DNA from: Datura wrightii
Lineage: Eukaryota > Streptophyta > Magnoliopsida > Solanales > Solanaceae
Direction: 5' to 3'
Assembly: GCA_035772735.1 (NCBI GenBank)
Contig: JASDFA010000007.1
Coordinates: 88,373,501-88,437,500, forward strand
Length of the DNA: 64,000 nucleotides
Under the pieces are notes generated by a model. The model was not told the DNA's origin. It searched no databases and saw only the letters and a program-made list of their open reading frames with translations. Below, piece by piece: positions 9,805 to 20,969 of this stretch. Made by a program: the position numbers and the translations under genes. Every line of letters starts with the position of its first letter. The first letter of the stretch is position 1.

Positions 9805-12800
9805 TGTCGCGCCCATTTTTCCCCTCGCGGGTAAAGCGGGATTCGACGTCGAGGACTCTTAAGGGAGGAAAAGAAGAGAGTCGCCACCTAACGAATTAAG
9901 GTGGTTAGGGCACCATTCTAAGCTTATTTTTTATCTAGGATACCAGAGTTCAGGTAAGGGCTTTAGTTACCTTAAAAGGAAGGTGTTAGGCACCTTTCGA
10001 GGTCCACAAATGTGGTTCCCGGCCGTACTCATTAAATGGGGGTATTAACTAAATGATCAAATAAAGTCGGTAAATTCTAAACATAAATAGAATACTAACA
10101 CAAGTACTAAATTAGCAAATTAAAAGGTTAACCCTAAAAGTGAGATCAGGTTTTGACAAGGCTGAAAATAGGCCCAATCCGATATTACTCCCTTCTATTC
10201 TATTTTTTAATATTAAAATAGTTTGAAGAGAATAACATATGTATATAAACTTGAATAAAAACGCATTTTTTAAGAAAATCATGTATATGTATATGTATAT
10301 ATTATATATTTTGACAAAATTTCTTTTTGATGAAAGTATATCAATATTTCAACATAACAAGGATAATTTTAAAATCTTTGAGAGCTTCTTAAAAAATGGA
10401 ATGAAATTAGAAAGGATGGGAGTAATAGGTTGCTTTGTATTTACAAAGCAGATATGTGCTTCATACGAGAAGTCAGCTATAGCCTGTCTGTTTCATCATC
10501 TCCCGTCTACCCACCTAGTTAATTATTATTGTTAAGCTTAAGCGATCTAGATGGAAAAGACTACCGCCCTAACAAGTGCCTACCCGTCCCAATCCTGATG
10601 TCCAAGAGGCGATGGATTACTAAATGGGATTTTGGGTTCTAAAATTCTTAAGCTTTGTTAAAAGACATTAATGTCAAAGAAGTAAGTAAATTCAAACAAA
10701 CAACTAACATCAAGGGGGTTTCAGATAAGCCTCTTTATTAAACCTATGAGCATGATTTCTAAAAGACGAAGTGAATCCTACAAACATAATCTCTAATGAA
10801 AATATGCTTTATCCAACAACTTGAAATAGAGGCAAAATCGTAGATGAAAGCAAAAGTTGATATAAAAGTAAAGCAAATTTCAAAACATATTAAAAAAATG
10901 CAGATTAGTCTGATGAGACGTAATACCAGCCTAAAATGAGTGCAAAAATGTAGATTAATGAGAACAGAGTAAAGATATTGCCCGTTTGAAATAAGCAAAT
11001 AATGTGATATTTAATAATAAAAAAAATGATTTAAACAAATTAATATCTTAACTTAGAGCATGATTTCTATGTATGTTAATCCTATATGCATGATTCATAG
11101 TAGAAATGATTGAAATCGCGTTAAATCCTATAGGCAAGTTTACTAATGATGTCTTAATTAATTAATTATGATACTTATAAGCATAATTTTATTTTGTTGC
11201 ATATGTTATTAAAATCCTAGGCATGCTTTCTAGATGAATTTAATAATTAGATGCAAATAAAAGAAAACATACAAACCCCACCCCAAACCCCTTTCACTAT
11301 TATTATAGTTTTATTACAAACATTACAAAAAAAAATAAGAATAGAATGAATAAGTACGACATATAAAAATAACAATAGAATAATTCTGGTATTCTTCTTT
11401 TGTCGCGGCGACTCTCCGATGAATGAATAAATAAGATGATACCTGTTAATGAGTCAACAAACTAGAGCAATAACCAGTAATTCAGAAGGGCTTCACTAAA
11501 ACTTGAGACAGAAAAAAATAACTTCACTTTTTTTTATAACAAAGGAGCAATATTTGTGAAATCAAATATTTGCAATTTGTATCACTCCCTTTTCCTTTCT
11601 GTCCTTTTTTTTTCTTTTAAGAAGAGGAGAAATGTCGTTTATATAGTTCCCCGTAAGAGCCGTTAAAGGCAAAGGAGAATTATTTTATCAGCAATCCCCG
11701 AGATTCTTTTACTTTTAATTTAAAAGGCGGACCCGTCAAAAAGTAAAGTTAGTCAAAAGTGAAAACACAATGATTAAAGTAAATAATGATTAAAGTAAAG
11801 TAAAGAATCTTTGTTTTTTCTTTTTTAAAAGTAGACATGACAATTAATTTTAAAATGTTTATACCATTAATCAAGGCAGATAAAAATGAAACTCTCAACG
11901 GACAGAAAATTAATTAGCATCTAAAAATTAATATATGATAATTTTACAAAAATAAATTATTAGTCAAAGCAATCATACAATTAAGAATCAATAAGCACAT
12001 AATAATGCTCAATATTTAAAACATTCAAATATCAATTTAGCCAGGTAAAAAAAAAATGCAAAACTTAATGAACAAATCACATAAAAAAAATGTAGCGAAT
12101 CTGAAATTTTCTCACAAAACACAAACGTAAGAGACCTAAAATTAACACACACAATTAATATATAAAATTAGACATTGTTTAATTTATAACAAGATTGGAA
12201 TTAAAATTTACGTTTTCCAAGTGTAACGATCTAGATGTAATTGCAAACAATAATGTATGTAATTGCATGAACTCAAGATATGAAAATATAAATTATTAAT
12301 CAGCCCTGCAAATGAGAGAAGATTAGCAATTATGTGTAGATAGGATTAAAAATCATTATGTGTAATAACATATGGAACAATGAAGAAATAATGGACATAT
12401 TCATACTTAGATGCATTCCAACTTCGGGTCGACGGTGATCAATAGCTTCACTGGCCGGACATGGCGGATGAAGTGGTTTCGACCGGAGCAACGACGAGAG
12501 GAGAGTAAAGGCGGCGCCGGCCTTTTGTGGTTTTCCGGCGGTGAAGATGGGGAGAGAAGAGGGGAGAAGAGGTGAAGGGGTTGATGAAGTTTTTCGGCCA
12601 ATAGTGGCCGGAATTAATGGTGCTGTCGGGTTTCGCCGGAAAAAATGGAGAAAAGGGGAAGAGGATGGCGAGAAAGTGGAGGCGACTGGTGGTGTTGTTT
12701 TCTCCGGCCATGGTGGCCTGAAAAAATGGTGAGATGGGAGATGAAGGAGATGGAGAGAAGAGGGAAGAATGGGAATGGAGAAAACTTTTAGAGAGAGAGA

Positions 12801-13714
12801 GAGAGTGGAGTAGATGGGATGAGGAAAGGGAAAAAATGAAAAATGTTTAGGGTTTGGGGGTAGTGTAGTTGAAGTATGGAAAATAGGTTAGAATTAATTA
12901 GAGCCGTTAGATTAAAGATGATAGACGGCTAGGATTTAATCAGGTATTGGGTCGGGTTTTGGATAGTTCCATGGGTCGAAAATGGGTTGAATTTATGGCT
13001 GAAATTTAATTTAAAGAATAGCCAAAATTGATCAAAATGGCTAAAATTGAAATAAGTTGAAGAGAAAGTGGCCAAAATTGAAATGAAATTGAATAGAATT
13101 GAATGGAAAGTGGCTAGAATTTAAATAAATTGAATGTAGGCGGATTTGGCTGCTATTAAGCTAATAAATATACTACTCTTTTAAATAATTTAGTAAATAA
13201 ATAATAAAATAGTTTAGATTATAAGAAAAATCATATAAATATTATTATTAATAAATAAATTCTAAATTTAAGTACACTTATGTAGACATCATATAATTAA
13301 ATTATTATATTTATAAATAATTTTATGACTAAAAAATAAAATCAAGTTATCAAATATTATAAAAATCGTATTATTAACATAAATAATTTAAAAAATCGAG
13401 TAATAATATTAATCAAATAATTTTTGTAAAGTTTAGTAAAATTAGATAAATAGTTTATTAAGTAAAAATATATTTCAAAATTAGGGCGCATGTTGATACG
13501 AAATATATTATACACAACATAATTATTTAATATCAAAACTTAAAGTTAATATAAGTCATATATATGTAACTTGAAATAATTTTCGCAATATTACGATAAT
13601 AAATTACTCTATAAATACAAAAAATAAGTCGAATTTTGCGTAAAATAAATAAACAAATATATACATATATAAGCAGCATATTTAGCGCAGGTCGGTCAAA
13701 ATTGGGTGTCAACA
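9805..13714 (-). repeat. 5' LTR of the gag-only element, 3910 bp
   Basis: The minus-strand ends are TGTTGACACCC and GGGCGCGACA, a proper TG...CA pair. It matches 1-2769 along its right 2.8 kb. 9805-10937 is the part whose partner lies outside the window. The region 10940-12400 is AT-rich and 12420-12760 GC-rich. The 64- and 87-codon frames at 12407-12711 recur in the other LTR only because the LTRs are copies. Confidence 0.92.
11638..11645 (-). promoter_or_regulatory. TATA box of 5' LTR
   Basis: The minus strand reads TATATAAA followed by CGACATTTC. This is the promoter expected to drive the element RNA; start would be near 11605-11610, giving about 1.8 kb of R plus U5 before the PBS. Confidence 0.5.
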
Positions 13715-13717
13715 CTT

Positions 13718-14594
13718 ATGCAGCCACACCATAAAAATCAGAGGACAAGTAGTCACATTTGAGCCCCACCAATTGAATGCAATCCTGGGGGCACGGGACA
13801 CAGACGCTCATGTCCTCCGTCAGTTGAACAATACTCCACCCTATGGGGACATCAGACACACCTTATGAGGAGCCCGATCGACAGCCAGGTGGAGTAGGCA
13901 CAAGGAGAGGGGCTACCATCAGACATTGCCCTATTCTCAAATCAACAGGGAGGCCCAGATTTGGTTAAAGATTGTGTGTTCATGCTTGATCCCGGGGGTG
14001 CACATGACAGATGTCACCCGGGATAGAGTTTGCTTGATGTATGCCCTGATGAAGGGGTTGGAAATCAATGTGGGGGCGGTGATCATCTCTGCCATGAAGA
14101 GAGCCCGAGTGCATCAGGGGCATAGATACGGGTTCGGTGGTCTGCTTACCACGTTCTTGAGGGGCCACAATATTGAGGAGGAGGCCCTAGATTACATCCC
14201 TCAGATCGACAGGCGTGCCTTGGATGTCACCAAAACCAAGGCACCTGACACTACTTATGGGCTGATGCTCACACTAGCCGAGCGACATGCTCGGGATGAT
14301 CAGTACATGGCCCGCATGTATGGGATGCAGATGTTGCAGCTGTGCATCAGAGGACGGCCTGCAACGGAGGATGAGCTATGGCAGCGCGAGTTGGATTACC
14401 CATTCAACAAGAATGCCTGAGCTTTATGAAGAGTGGGGCCTGCATTTGTGGAGCCCGTAGATGATGACGTCCCTACCGATGAGGAGACACGCTGGGAGGA
14501 CTCAGATGTTGAGTCGGACGACGACGGTGGGGGCAATTCTGACATGGGGGACGAAGCACTGGCACCTGATGAAGAAGTTGAATACTTTGATTGA
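13718..14594 (+). pseudogene. Athila env-like / plant transposon protein, 3' part
   Basis: Homologous to the 273-codon minus-strand frame at 33375-34196. The gag-only element removed its start. It has a TGA near 13867 and TGA stops at 14418-14420 and near 14427, so the longest open piece is 13926-14420. Shared landmarks are the KIRGQVVTFEP segment at the very start, the RDTDAHVLRQLN segment, PGVHMTDVTRDRVCLMYALM, and an acidic tail ending in EEVEYFD. The family is usually annotated as a putative plant transposon protein domain; biochemical role unknown. No transmembrane segment is visible in this part. Confidence 0.8.
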
Positions 14595-16402
14595 TCAGGG
14601 AGTTTCACCACCCAACCTTTGTGATATTTTGAAATTATGTGAACATTGGGGACAGTGTTCGGCTTAAGTGTGGGGTGGGAGTAGTTAGGTGCTAGCTGTT
14701 TTGTTTATGTTTTGTTTATGTTTGTTGTGCTTGTGCTAAATGTGACCCTGTGACTCTGTGTTTCGTGTTCTGTAATTAATGTTGGTGTTGTAATGAATAT
14801 TGAGTCGTTGTTGTGTTGCTATTGTGTATGATGTGTAAATATTTTTCAAATTATATTTTTATCTTTTTCTATCGAAATTTTTTGTTGAATTTTTTATGTT
14901 GGGTTTCTCAGTTTTTGTTTTTGGTGTTTTTCCCGAGAATAGTCCCATTGAACCGATGTCATAGACAACGACTGTTCCCTATGTTGGATGGATGACGATC
15001 GTCTTAAGGGAAATGTAGTCGATAGGAGTAGTTTTTTTTCTTTTGCTTCTTTCTTTTGTTTGTTTCCCAAACATGTCGCTAATTAATGGTTCGGAATTCT
15101 TGTTACGTGTTGTACATGATATTAAGATGCAAAGGTGATTCATATGAAAGAATGCAAATGTGTTAAACATGTTGAGATACCTAGGCCATAGAATGAGATT
15201 CGGTGTGATCGAGGCTTAATAGTGAATTCTTGTAATTAGCTGATTGAAGAGTCTGTGAATATGTCTTGAGTTGAGTATGTGCAATCAGTGTGAGGTGAGG
15301 TTTCGACTATTCCATGCTATTGTGAAGTGTCTAGAACTTGCCTGGTGTGTATACTAAACGAAATGAAGGATGTGGATTGTAGGAAAGGATGTAGGCATTT
15401 CTTTGAATAAACCGAAAGTTTCTCCCTTATCATACCTACCTTGAATGTTACATCCCAGTTAGCCCCATTGAGCCTTTAGCCTATTCTTTGAGAGGTACAA
15501 ACCAAGCTTAATCCCTTCTTTTCATTAGCCGTGAATTTGATCCAAAACCCTTAAGCGCTTAAGAAAAACAATTTTTCCCAAAGTGTAAAGGAGTGAGAAG
15601 TGTGAACCGGAAGGAAAGCGGAAGTTGTGAAAGCTAAAGAAAAATTCAAAGGTGCACTTGTTGAAAATGATTAATTAATAGTAGAGAGTAAGAAAATACA
15701 TGAATGAGAAAAAAAATAAAGATGCATAAATACTCTTTGCTAGTAAGTCGAGTGAGCTTAAAGAAATGGGAACAAAAACAAAGAAGAAAACTCAAGAATG
15801 AGAGGATGGAGGAGGAAGCAATGCCCGTACTGAAGGTGGGATGTATTGAAAAATGCTTAGGGAAGCTAGTTGCTATTATTGGTTAGCCCAATATTTACTA
15901 GTTCCTTAGCTTACATTACAACCCATTAAGTCCTACGTGATCTTACATCATGCGTCCTTATATTAGTAGAGTAAAACACTAGAGGCAAGCTTATGGTTCA
16001 TGACATGATGCATGTGAATTCTTTGGGAGAGAGAGCGAAATCGTATTCATTACCCCTACATGTAGTGCTCAGAAAATCTTCTGATGGCAAAGGGGGTAAT
16101 CCTCTTGTGTTGTGAGGGCACATGCTTGACGAGAGATAAAATTTCGTGTCGAATGTCTTGATCAGTTGATTTGCATGAGTTTGCCAAGATCGAGAATTGA
16201 TTCTTGAGGTTAGGAGGTCTTAATGTGGTGTTCTTCATTGTATTGATGAAACCATGCATGTTTTCTTGATGATTTGCTATCTTAAATAATCTGTATAGCC
16301 GTAGTTTGAATGGTCGAGCCAAATTAGCTATGCGTGCGGTTCAATTGCATGAGATGTGAAAGTATTGTTTGAGGACGAACAAGGTTTTAAGTGTGGGGTA
16401 AG
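14595..16402 (+). other. Athila 3' untranslated region with polypurine tract
   Basis: No gene. It is T-rich, matches 31581-33374 reversed, and ends with AAGTGTGGGGTAAG (about 16389-16402), the polypurine tract right before the LTR. The same GTGTGGGGT word occurs just after the env-like stop near 14670, so a purine-tract-like copy flanks this region on both sides. Confidence 0.75.
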
Positions 16403-16639
16403 TGATCTTGGGCAGAATTTCATGCCCAAGTGATACTCAAATGCTTCATTTTGACTTGTTTATCTATTATTATGTGTATATTCTCATGTGATTCTTTGAT
16501 AAATGTGAATTTATACTAACCAACATGATTAGTGTTGTTTTACAAGTAAAAGGAAATTTTGGAAGCTAATATATATGTTGGTGAAGTGAGGGAATGGACT
16601 TGGAAGCAAGAAGTGGAAGTTGACAAGGGAAAGTGGCAA

Positions 16640-16880
16640 AAATAAGGGCTCCGTGATGGCACCGTGTCACGCAACCATTGCGGAGGCATTCTACCTGGAT
16701 GAATTATTTATGTCAAGTTCCAGTGAAGGTGCGCGATAGCACCATGGCACGGAGGCAAGGCTCCATGATACAAGCCGTGCCACGTTGAGGTGCAATTACC
16801 TGGGAGCCGATTTCCAGTGAGGGTCCGCGATATCCCCGTGGCACGGAGGGAGTGCTCCGCGATACACTCTGTGCCATGTT
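16640..16880 (+). promoter_or_regulatory. GC-rich word-repeat patch upstream of TATA
   Basis: Repeated words such as GCACCGTGTCACG, CCGTGGCACGGAG, GCTCCGCGATACAC and GTGCCACGTTGAG form imperfect palindromes in otherwise AT-rich DNA. The patch ends about 30 bases before TATAAATA at 16911-16918. A U3 enhancer or a methylation target is a plausible role; this is inference. Confidence 0.5.
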
Positions 16881-16910
16881 GCTTGTTATTCCGGGAAAAA
16901 TTCTCAATAG

Positions 16911-16918
16911 TATAAATA
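16911..16918 (+). promoter_or_regulatory. TATA box of the truncated Athila LTR
   Basis: TATAAATA in the context AATAGTATAAATAGCACAC, conserved in both LTRs of the full Athila copy at 30968-30975 and 41433-41440 on the other strand. Confidence 0.6.
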
Positions 16919-17404
16919 GCACACTTAGGTTTTATTTTAAACATTCTGACTTGGTTGAGCAAGAACGTGGGTTGCAGGCAATTGAGAGGACGAAAATTCT
17001 AGGGTTATTCTCTTCCTTTTTCTCTTTAATTTCAATTGCTTGTATGAATTCTACTTATTTGAAGATGTTTAATCCACAGATGAGTGGCTAATTCACCTCT
17101 TGCTGAGGTTAAGGATAATTGTAGAGGAATGTAATTATTAATCAATTCAGTTTTCATCTTTTCTTCAATGGTTGTTCTATCAATTCTTGTTTTACTGCAT
17201 TAATGTTTGGCCAATGTTAATGTATATCTTAGAAATCCAATTTTGATTTTGAAAAGGAAAGAAATTGGACAGATGTGAATTGGTAGGATATGATCTTTTC
17301 TTAGTTGAGAAAATTGAGAATTGATTTACGTCCCCTGTTTGAATTGAAATAATGATGGTGATAGGGCCAAGTGCTTGTGCTGGTGCCAATTGAAGTTTGT
17401 GCAC

Positions 17405-18842
17405 TGATGAGTCGGTAATTTTCCAACTCATTAGGCTTTTAAGAATGAGCTTTTGCTTTGTTTTCAACTCATTTAGGAAGGTTTCATGCCCTTTCTCTTT
17501 GATTGTATAGGTACTGAACTTAAACATGGAAATCAGAGGAATTGACCTAAAAAAGAGCAAAGTGTTGGAAGAAGAAGACCTACAGTTTACAGGTTTACAC
17601 CTGCGAAACTTAACGCAAGGGTTACACTAGTCGAGAGCTGAAAAGCACCTGCGACACACAGGCGCATCCGCTGGACACGCCTGATCTTCTCTAAACTAGA
17701 GCTGGTGGAGACTTGTTTCTTGCGGATGGGCACCTGCAAAATGTAAGTGCCACGCAAGTGAGCTCTATGCTAAAAAGGGTAAAATAGTCCAGCTCCGGCA
17801 GAAAGGATACTTTGGATTCTTCTCAGGGAAAAAATGGGAATCCGTGCACAAGAAAAATGAGCAGCCTTTCCCTAATTTGTACCCATTAGAAAAGAGAGAA
17901 CTTTTGAATATCAATTTTTGTGGAGAGAAATATAGAGAGAAGTGAGAGCTTTTCTTCTTCTTCTTGAGGTTGTTAGGGTAAGAGCCCATCATTGAAGCAT
18001 ACTTTGAATTTTAAATTTTCTATCCAATAATGAATGTTAATGAATCTTTTGTTGGTATAATCATCTGATCCTCATTCATGAGTAGCTAATTTTTTGATAG
18101 GGGTGTGTGCTTGGTAGGGGTTTATAATGGATTGGGTGTTGTTGTTTTGGTCTGAAAATCACTTATTTTTTATGCATCTAATGCTTTCTCTAAGTTTCAG
18201 TTGAAATATTTATGGTTGCAAACATAAATTGTACTTACTCATCTTGCTTTTGCTTGAGAAAGAGAAATAGAATTTAGGTGATAAAGCATTAGTGGGGAAT
18301 TGAGTTTTGAAGGTGTGGGGTTGGGCTTGAGATAGACAAGACCCATTTTCATAACTCATTCAAGAGTTGAGGCTAGAAATAGCATAACTCTTCTTCAACT
18401 CAATATGAGTAATTTGTTATGTGACCATAGGGTTCGAGAGAACCTAAGTAAAATGTACCCAAGTGGTTGCAAGACATCAGTTACAACTTTATCCATGGCT
18501 ATTCATGCTTGTAGTAGGTTCTTTAAACTTATCAATCAACCCTAATCCTATCAATGCCCCGTCAATAGCACATCACTAGTACTTGCTCTCATTATTGCTT
18601 CAATTCACATTGCCCGGTTTTGTTGTTGCTTTTAGAATCATATAGTGTGGTCTTATTTTTCACTAAAATTTACTTTATAAGTTCTTATACAATGATGCTT
18701 GTTAGTTCTGATTGATTTTCAACTTTAGTAGCAATCACTCCCCATTTCCTGTGGATTTGACCCTGATTCATAGTTGGGTAAATTATAATGCATATGACCT
18801 TGTAGATTCTCTCGCTTTGAGAAGTGGATTTGGATGTTATCA
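17405..18842 (+). mobile_element. Solo LTR, second Athila-like family
   Basis: Starts TGATGAGTCGGTAATTTTCC and ends GGATGTTATCA. The first 150 bases match the reverse complement of the right end of 57664-59187. Flanking pentamers TGCAC (17400-17404) and TGCAT (18843-18847) are a TSD with one mismatch, which supports a solo LTR left by LTR-LTR recombination. It has its own GC-rich word patch at 17590-17760 (CACCTGCGAC, GGCGCATCCGC, GCACCTGCAAAATG). No gene is seen. Confidence 0.65.
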
Positions 18843-18847
18843 TGCAT

Positions 18848-18899
18848 GTTTGAGCCAAAACTACACGCAAGTGCATGTGGTCGTACAAGTAGTAAAGTG
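18848..18899. repeat. Remnant similar to the end of an Athila LTR
   Basis: ACTACACGCAAGTGCATGTG and ACAAGTAGTAAAGTG match the outer end of the Athila LTR at 30089-30125, here about 35-40 bases long and in the opposite orientation to the fragment at 16403. It abuts the viral patchwork at 18900. Confidence 0.6.
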
Positions 18900-19454
18900 A
18901 ATTGAACTAATAGATGAAAATAGTATAATAACACAGAAACCACTGAGATATAATTTTGAAGACCAAAAAGAATTTCAAATGAATATAAAAGAATTACTAA
19001 AATGAGTTATATAGATGAATATACATGTGCATTTAAAGAATATTACTATAAAGGATTATATATGAATGAAGAAAGCAGAGAAATAAGAAAATTATATTAC
19101 GCAAAATTACCAGAACCCTTTAGTTCAAAAATAACTAAAGAATGGCAGGAATCAGGATTAGTAGATACACTAGGAGCTAGAATAAAATTCTTACAAAAAT
19201 GGTTTACAGAATTATGTGAAAAACATAAGGAAGACATGAAAATGGAAAAAATCTTAATAAAAAACTTAGCATGTTGTACAACAAAAACAACCAAGCAAAC
19301 CTATAACCACATATCCAGCAGATATATACAAAATATCCATAAAATACAAACCTTTTTAAATAAAAATCCAAGATCTACCAGCACCAGACAAATGCCTTAT
19401 GCCTCCGTTTCACTTCTTATTTATAAACAAAAGAATGCCTTTACAAAAGAATGA
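18900..19454 (+). pseudogene. Three-piece viral patchwork with a chimeric ORF
   Basis: Three joined fragments, all in plus sense and nearly identical to the neighbouring minus-strand virus. 18900-18999 matches the N-terminal region of the RT ORF (reverse complement of about 22125-22222). About 19000-19292 matches the middle of the coat protein (about 24450-24745). About 19293-19387 matches the TAV-like ORF (about 20440-20535). The order RT, coat, TAV is not the viral order. The coat and TAV pieces are fused in frame, so 19002-19454 reads as a 150-codon chimera that runs on into non-coding DNA. The junctions show 2-5 bases of possible microhomology. Expression is unlikely; it is a rearrangement product. 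Confidence 0.85.
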
Positions 19455-19733
19455 CCTTTACTATTCATGAATGACCTTTACTATTCATGAACAGTAACTG
19501 ACCTTTACTATTTACTACTATTTACACAGTAATATGACTTTTACTATTTATTAATAGTATTTGCCTTTTACTGTTTGCACAGTATTTGGCCTTTCCTATT
19601 TATAAATAGTAATTGACCCTTACTATTTACTACTATTTACTTTACGACTTTTTACATAAAAAACAAAAAACTTTACAGACACACATATCTTTTTTCTTCA
19701 TATCTTTTTCTTTATGTCGCCTTCCTCTTTATG
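19388..19733 (-). promoter_or_regulatory. Viral intergenic region with direct repeats and TATA box
   Basis: On the minus strand, downstream of the TAV-like ORF, six or more copies of a GTAAAGGTCA-type motif (plus-strand GACCTTTACTATT at about 19453, 19471, 19501, with diverged copies to 19630) precede TATAAATA at 19418-19425. Arrays of short repeats ahead of a TATA box after the last ORF are typical for the full-length RNA promoter of this virus family. The expected RNA start is about 30 bases on, near 19388, which is exactly where viral minus-strand sequence gives way to the patchwork. Further TATA-like words occur near 19594. Confidence 0.65.
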
Positions 19734-20969
19734 TCATTCCAGCTGGACTTCTGGTAGCTGTTTGTTGTCTTCACCATGGCATTTTGAACAATGGTGATCT
19801 GGATATTTCTGTCCTATAGTTTTGCAATATCTTGTCAGAAGTGCCGGAGATATATAATTTTTTCGTATAGCTCTTGTTGTAGGTATTTGTTCTGGCTTTA
19901 CCAGACTAAGTATCCATTGGCGTAGTTCTTCCATGTCTGCTTCTTTATGTTCTTTGGAGTTTGCATAGATTATTGTCTGGTCTCTTGAATAGTAGCTCCA
20001 AATTGAGTTGCCATTTAGGTAGTTGTTTGCTAGCTCATTGAGTATAGTGGCGAGTCTGATAATTCTTTTGTTTGCGTAAAATTCGGGTATCTCTGTACAT
20101 TGTATCTCATTTTGTTGTTCTATCCTTTCTGGAATTATCATTTCTTTTGTCAATCCTATCTTTACAACCTGTATGATTGGTTTTATTTCATCATACAGTA
20201 TCTCTGCTGGTGCCGAGTATATTTTTATATAAAAGAATGTGCCTTTAGTTATTCTTTTGTATGTAGTAAATGCTTTATGTATTTCTGGTATGGTAGCTAT
20301 TTCATCTCCTATTGCTGTATATACAGTACTAAGTAGTCCATAGTCGTAACAAGTCCTTACTAGGTTAGCATTCGTTTTAGGTTGGGCTATTAGTTTGTTG
20401 TATCCTTGTAAATGTTGGGTTATATAGTCTTCTGTTGGGTTACTGGTGCTGGTAGATCTTGGATTTTTATTTAAAAAGGTTTGTATTTTATGGATATTTT
20501 GTATATATCTGCTGGATATGTGGTTATAGGTTTGCTTGGCCTGGTTTAGGCTTTCTTTGTATGTGGTAGTTTGTGGTGTAGGGGTAATTGGTATATTTCT
20601 TTTTGGTGTAAATGGTTTATCAAATAGTTTATTTTTGGTGATATCTTTTTTATCTCCTGCAGTTCCTGATGTCCCTGCAGCTGCACTTAACAAATTGTTA
20701 GATTGGGTTTTTTGGTGTTTCCCATCGTCACCTTCTAGCTCTGGAATTTTAGCGTCTTCCGATCGACGTAGCTTCGCATGTTTAGAGTCATGCTGCTGAC
20801 TGTTAGCTCTGCTTTTTAGCTGTTGTATCTCTATTTCCATACTGTCCACTTTTTTGCAAAGTGTAGTAAGGAGATTGAGTATTTGTTCCATATTGTCCTT
20901 TCTATCTTCAGTATTTGTATCTGGAGAGGTAGTCTGCAATTGTATTTCTTTCGGTTTTGATAATCTCAA
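19734..20969 (-). CDS. Inclusion-body / translational transactivator-like protein (EPRV)
   Basis: Open for 411 codons. The N-terminal quarter is charged with a coiled-coil-like stretch (MEQILNLLTTLCKKVDSM), then a low-complexity linker. The C-terminal half, with YDYGLLSTVYTAIGDEIATI and later WILSLVKPEQIPTTRAI, has the look of the caulimovirid TAV core. The last 30 residues carry HHCSKCHGED, a possible metal site. The first Met overlaps the polymerase ORF by 62 bases; the Met at about 20891, 17 bases after the polymerase stop, is the likelier start and fits termination-reinitiation used by such viruses. Family role: cytoplasmic inclusion bodies and translation of the polycistronic RNA. No internal stop, which is unusual for an integrated copy. 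Confidence 0.75.
   Translation of the reverse strand: MRLSKPKEIQLQTTSPDTNTEDRKDNMEQILNLLTTLCKKVDSMEIEIQQLKSRANSQQHDSKHAKLRRSEDAKIPELEGDDGKHQKTQSNNLLSAAAGTSGTAGDKKDITKNKLFDKPFTPKRNIPITPTPQTTTYKESLNQAKQTYNHISSRYIQNIHKIQTFLNKNPRSTSTSNPTEDYITQHLQGYNKLIAQPKTNANLVRTCYDYGLLSTVYTAIGDEIATIPEIHKAFTTYKRITKGTFFYIKIYSAPAEILYDEIKPIIQVVKIGLTKEMIIPERIEQQNEIQCTEIPEFYANKRIIRLATILNELANNYLNGNSIWSYYSRDQTIIYANSKEHKEADMEELRQWILSLVKPEQIPTTRAIRKNYISPALLTRYCKTIGQKYPDHHCSKCHGEDNKQLPEVQLE

Larger units (their letters stand above)
1..13714 (-). mobile_element. Gag-only giant LTR element (Ogre/Tat-derived, TR-GAG-like)
   Basis: Two direct repeats (1-2769 and 9805-13714, the left one cut by the window edge) bracket a 7.0 kb interior. 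On the minus strand the order is LTR, PBS, 1.1 kb leader, gag, a 4.2 kb region of tandem arrays, polypurine tract, LTR. There is no protease, RT, RNase H or integrase, so it must borrow enzymes from an autonomous relative. Gag type, very long LTRs and the PBS sequence fit the Ogre/Tat branch of Ty3/gypsy. The right LTR abuts the middle of an Athila env-like reading frame, so this element inserted into that gene; the right-hand target copy would be CTTAT at 13715-13719, while the left-hand copy lies outside the window. The complete element would be about 14.9 kb. Confidence 0.85.
13715..17332 (+). mobile_element. Athila remnant (env-like gene, 3' UTR, truncated 3' LTR)
   Basis: Collinear with the reverse complement of the internal 3' half of the Athila element at 30087-42044: env-like frame, long non-coding 3' region, polypurine tract and LTR start TGATCTTGGG. 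Its 5' part would lie left of the window, beyond the gag-only element that interrupts the env-like frame at 13715. Homology with the Athila LTR stops near 17332. Confidence 0.85.
16403..17332 (+). repeat. Athila 3' LTR, truncated
   Basis: Starts TGATCTTGGGCAG. Follows the reverse complement of 31580-30650 closely until about 17332, where it diverges abruptly. Contains a GC-rich patch at 16640-16880 and a TATA box at 16911-16918. The missing part is the last 0.55 kb (end of R/U5). Confidence 0.85.

Noticed and set aside
13980..14168. Minus-strand frame opposite the env-like gene
   Set aside because: Shadow frame of the plus-strand coding sequence, with no independent support.
20100..20336. 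Plus-strand hydrophobic frames opposite the viral ORFs (also 21108-21607 and 23916-24223) as membrane proteins
   Set aside because: The Phe/Leu/Tyr-rich character comes from reading AT-rich coding DNA on the wrong strand.
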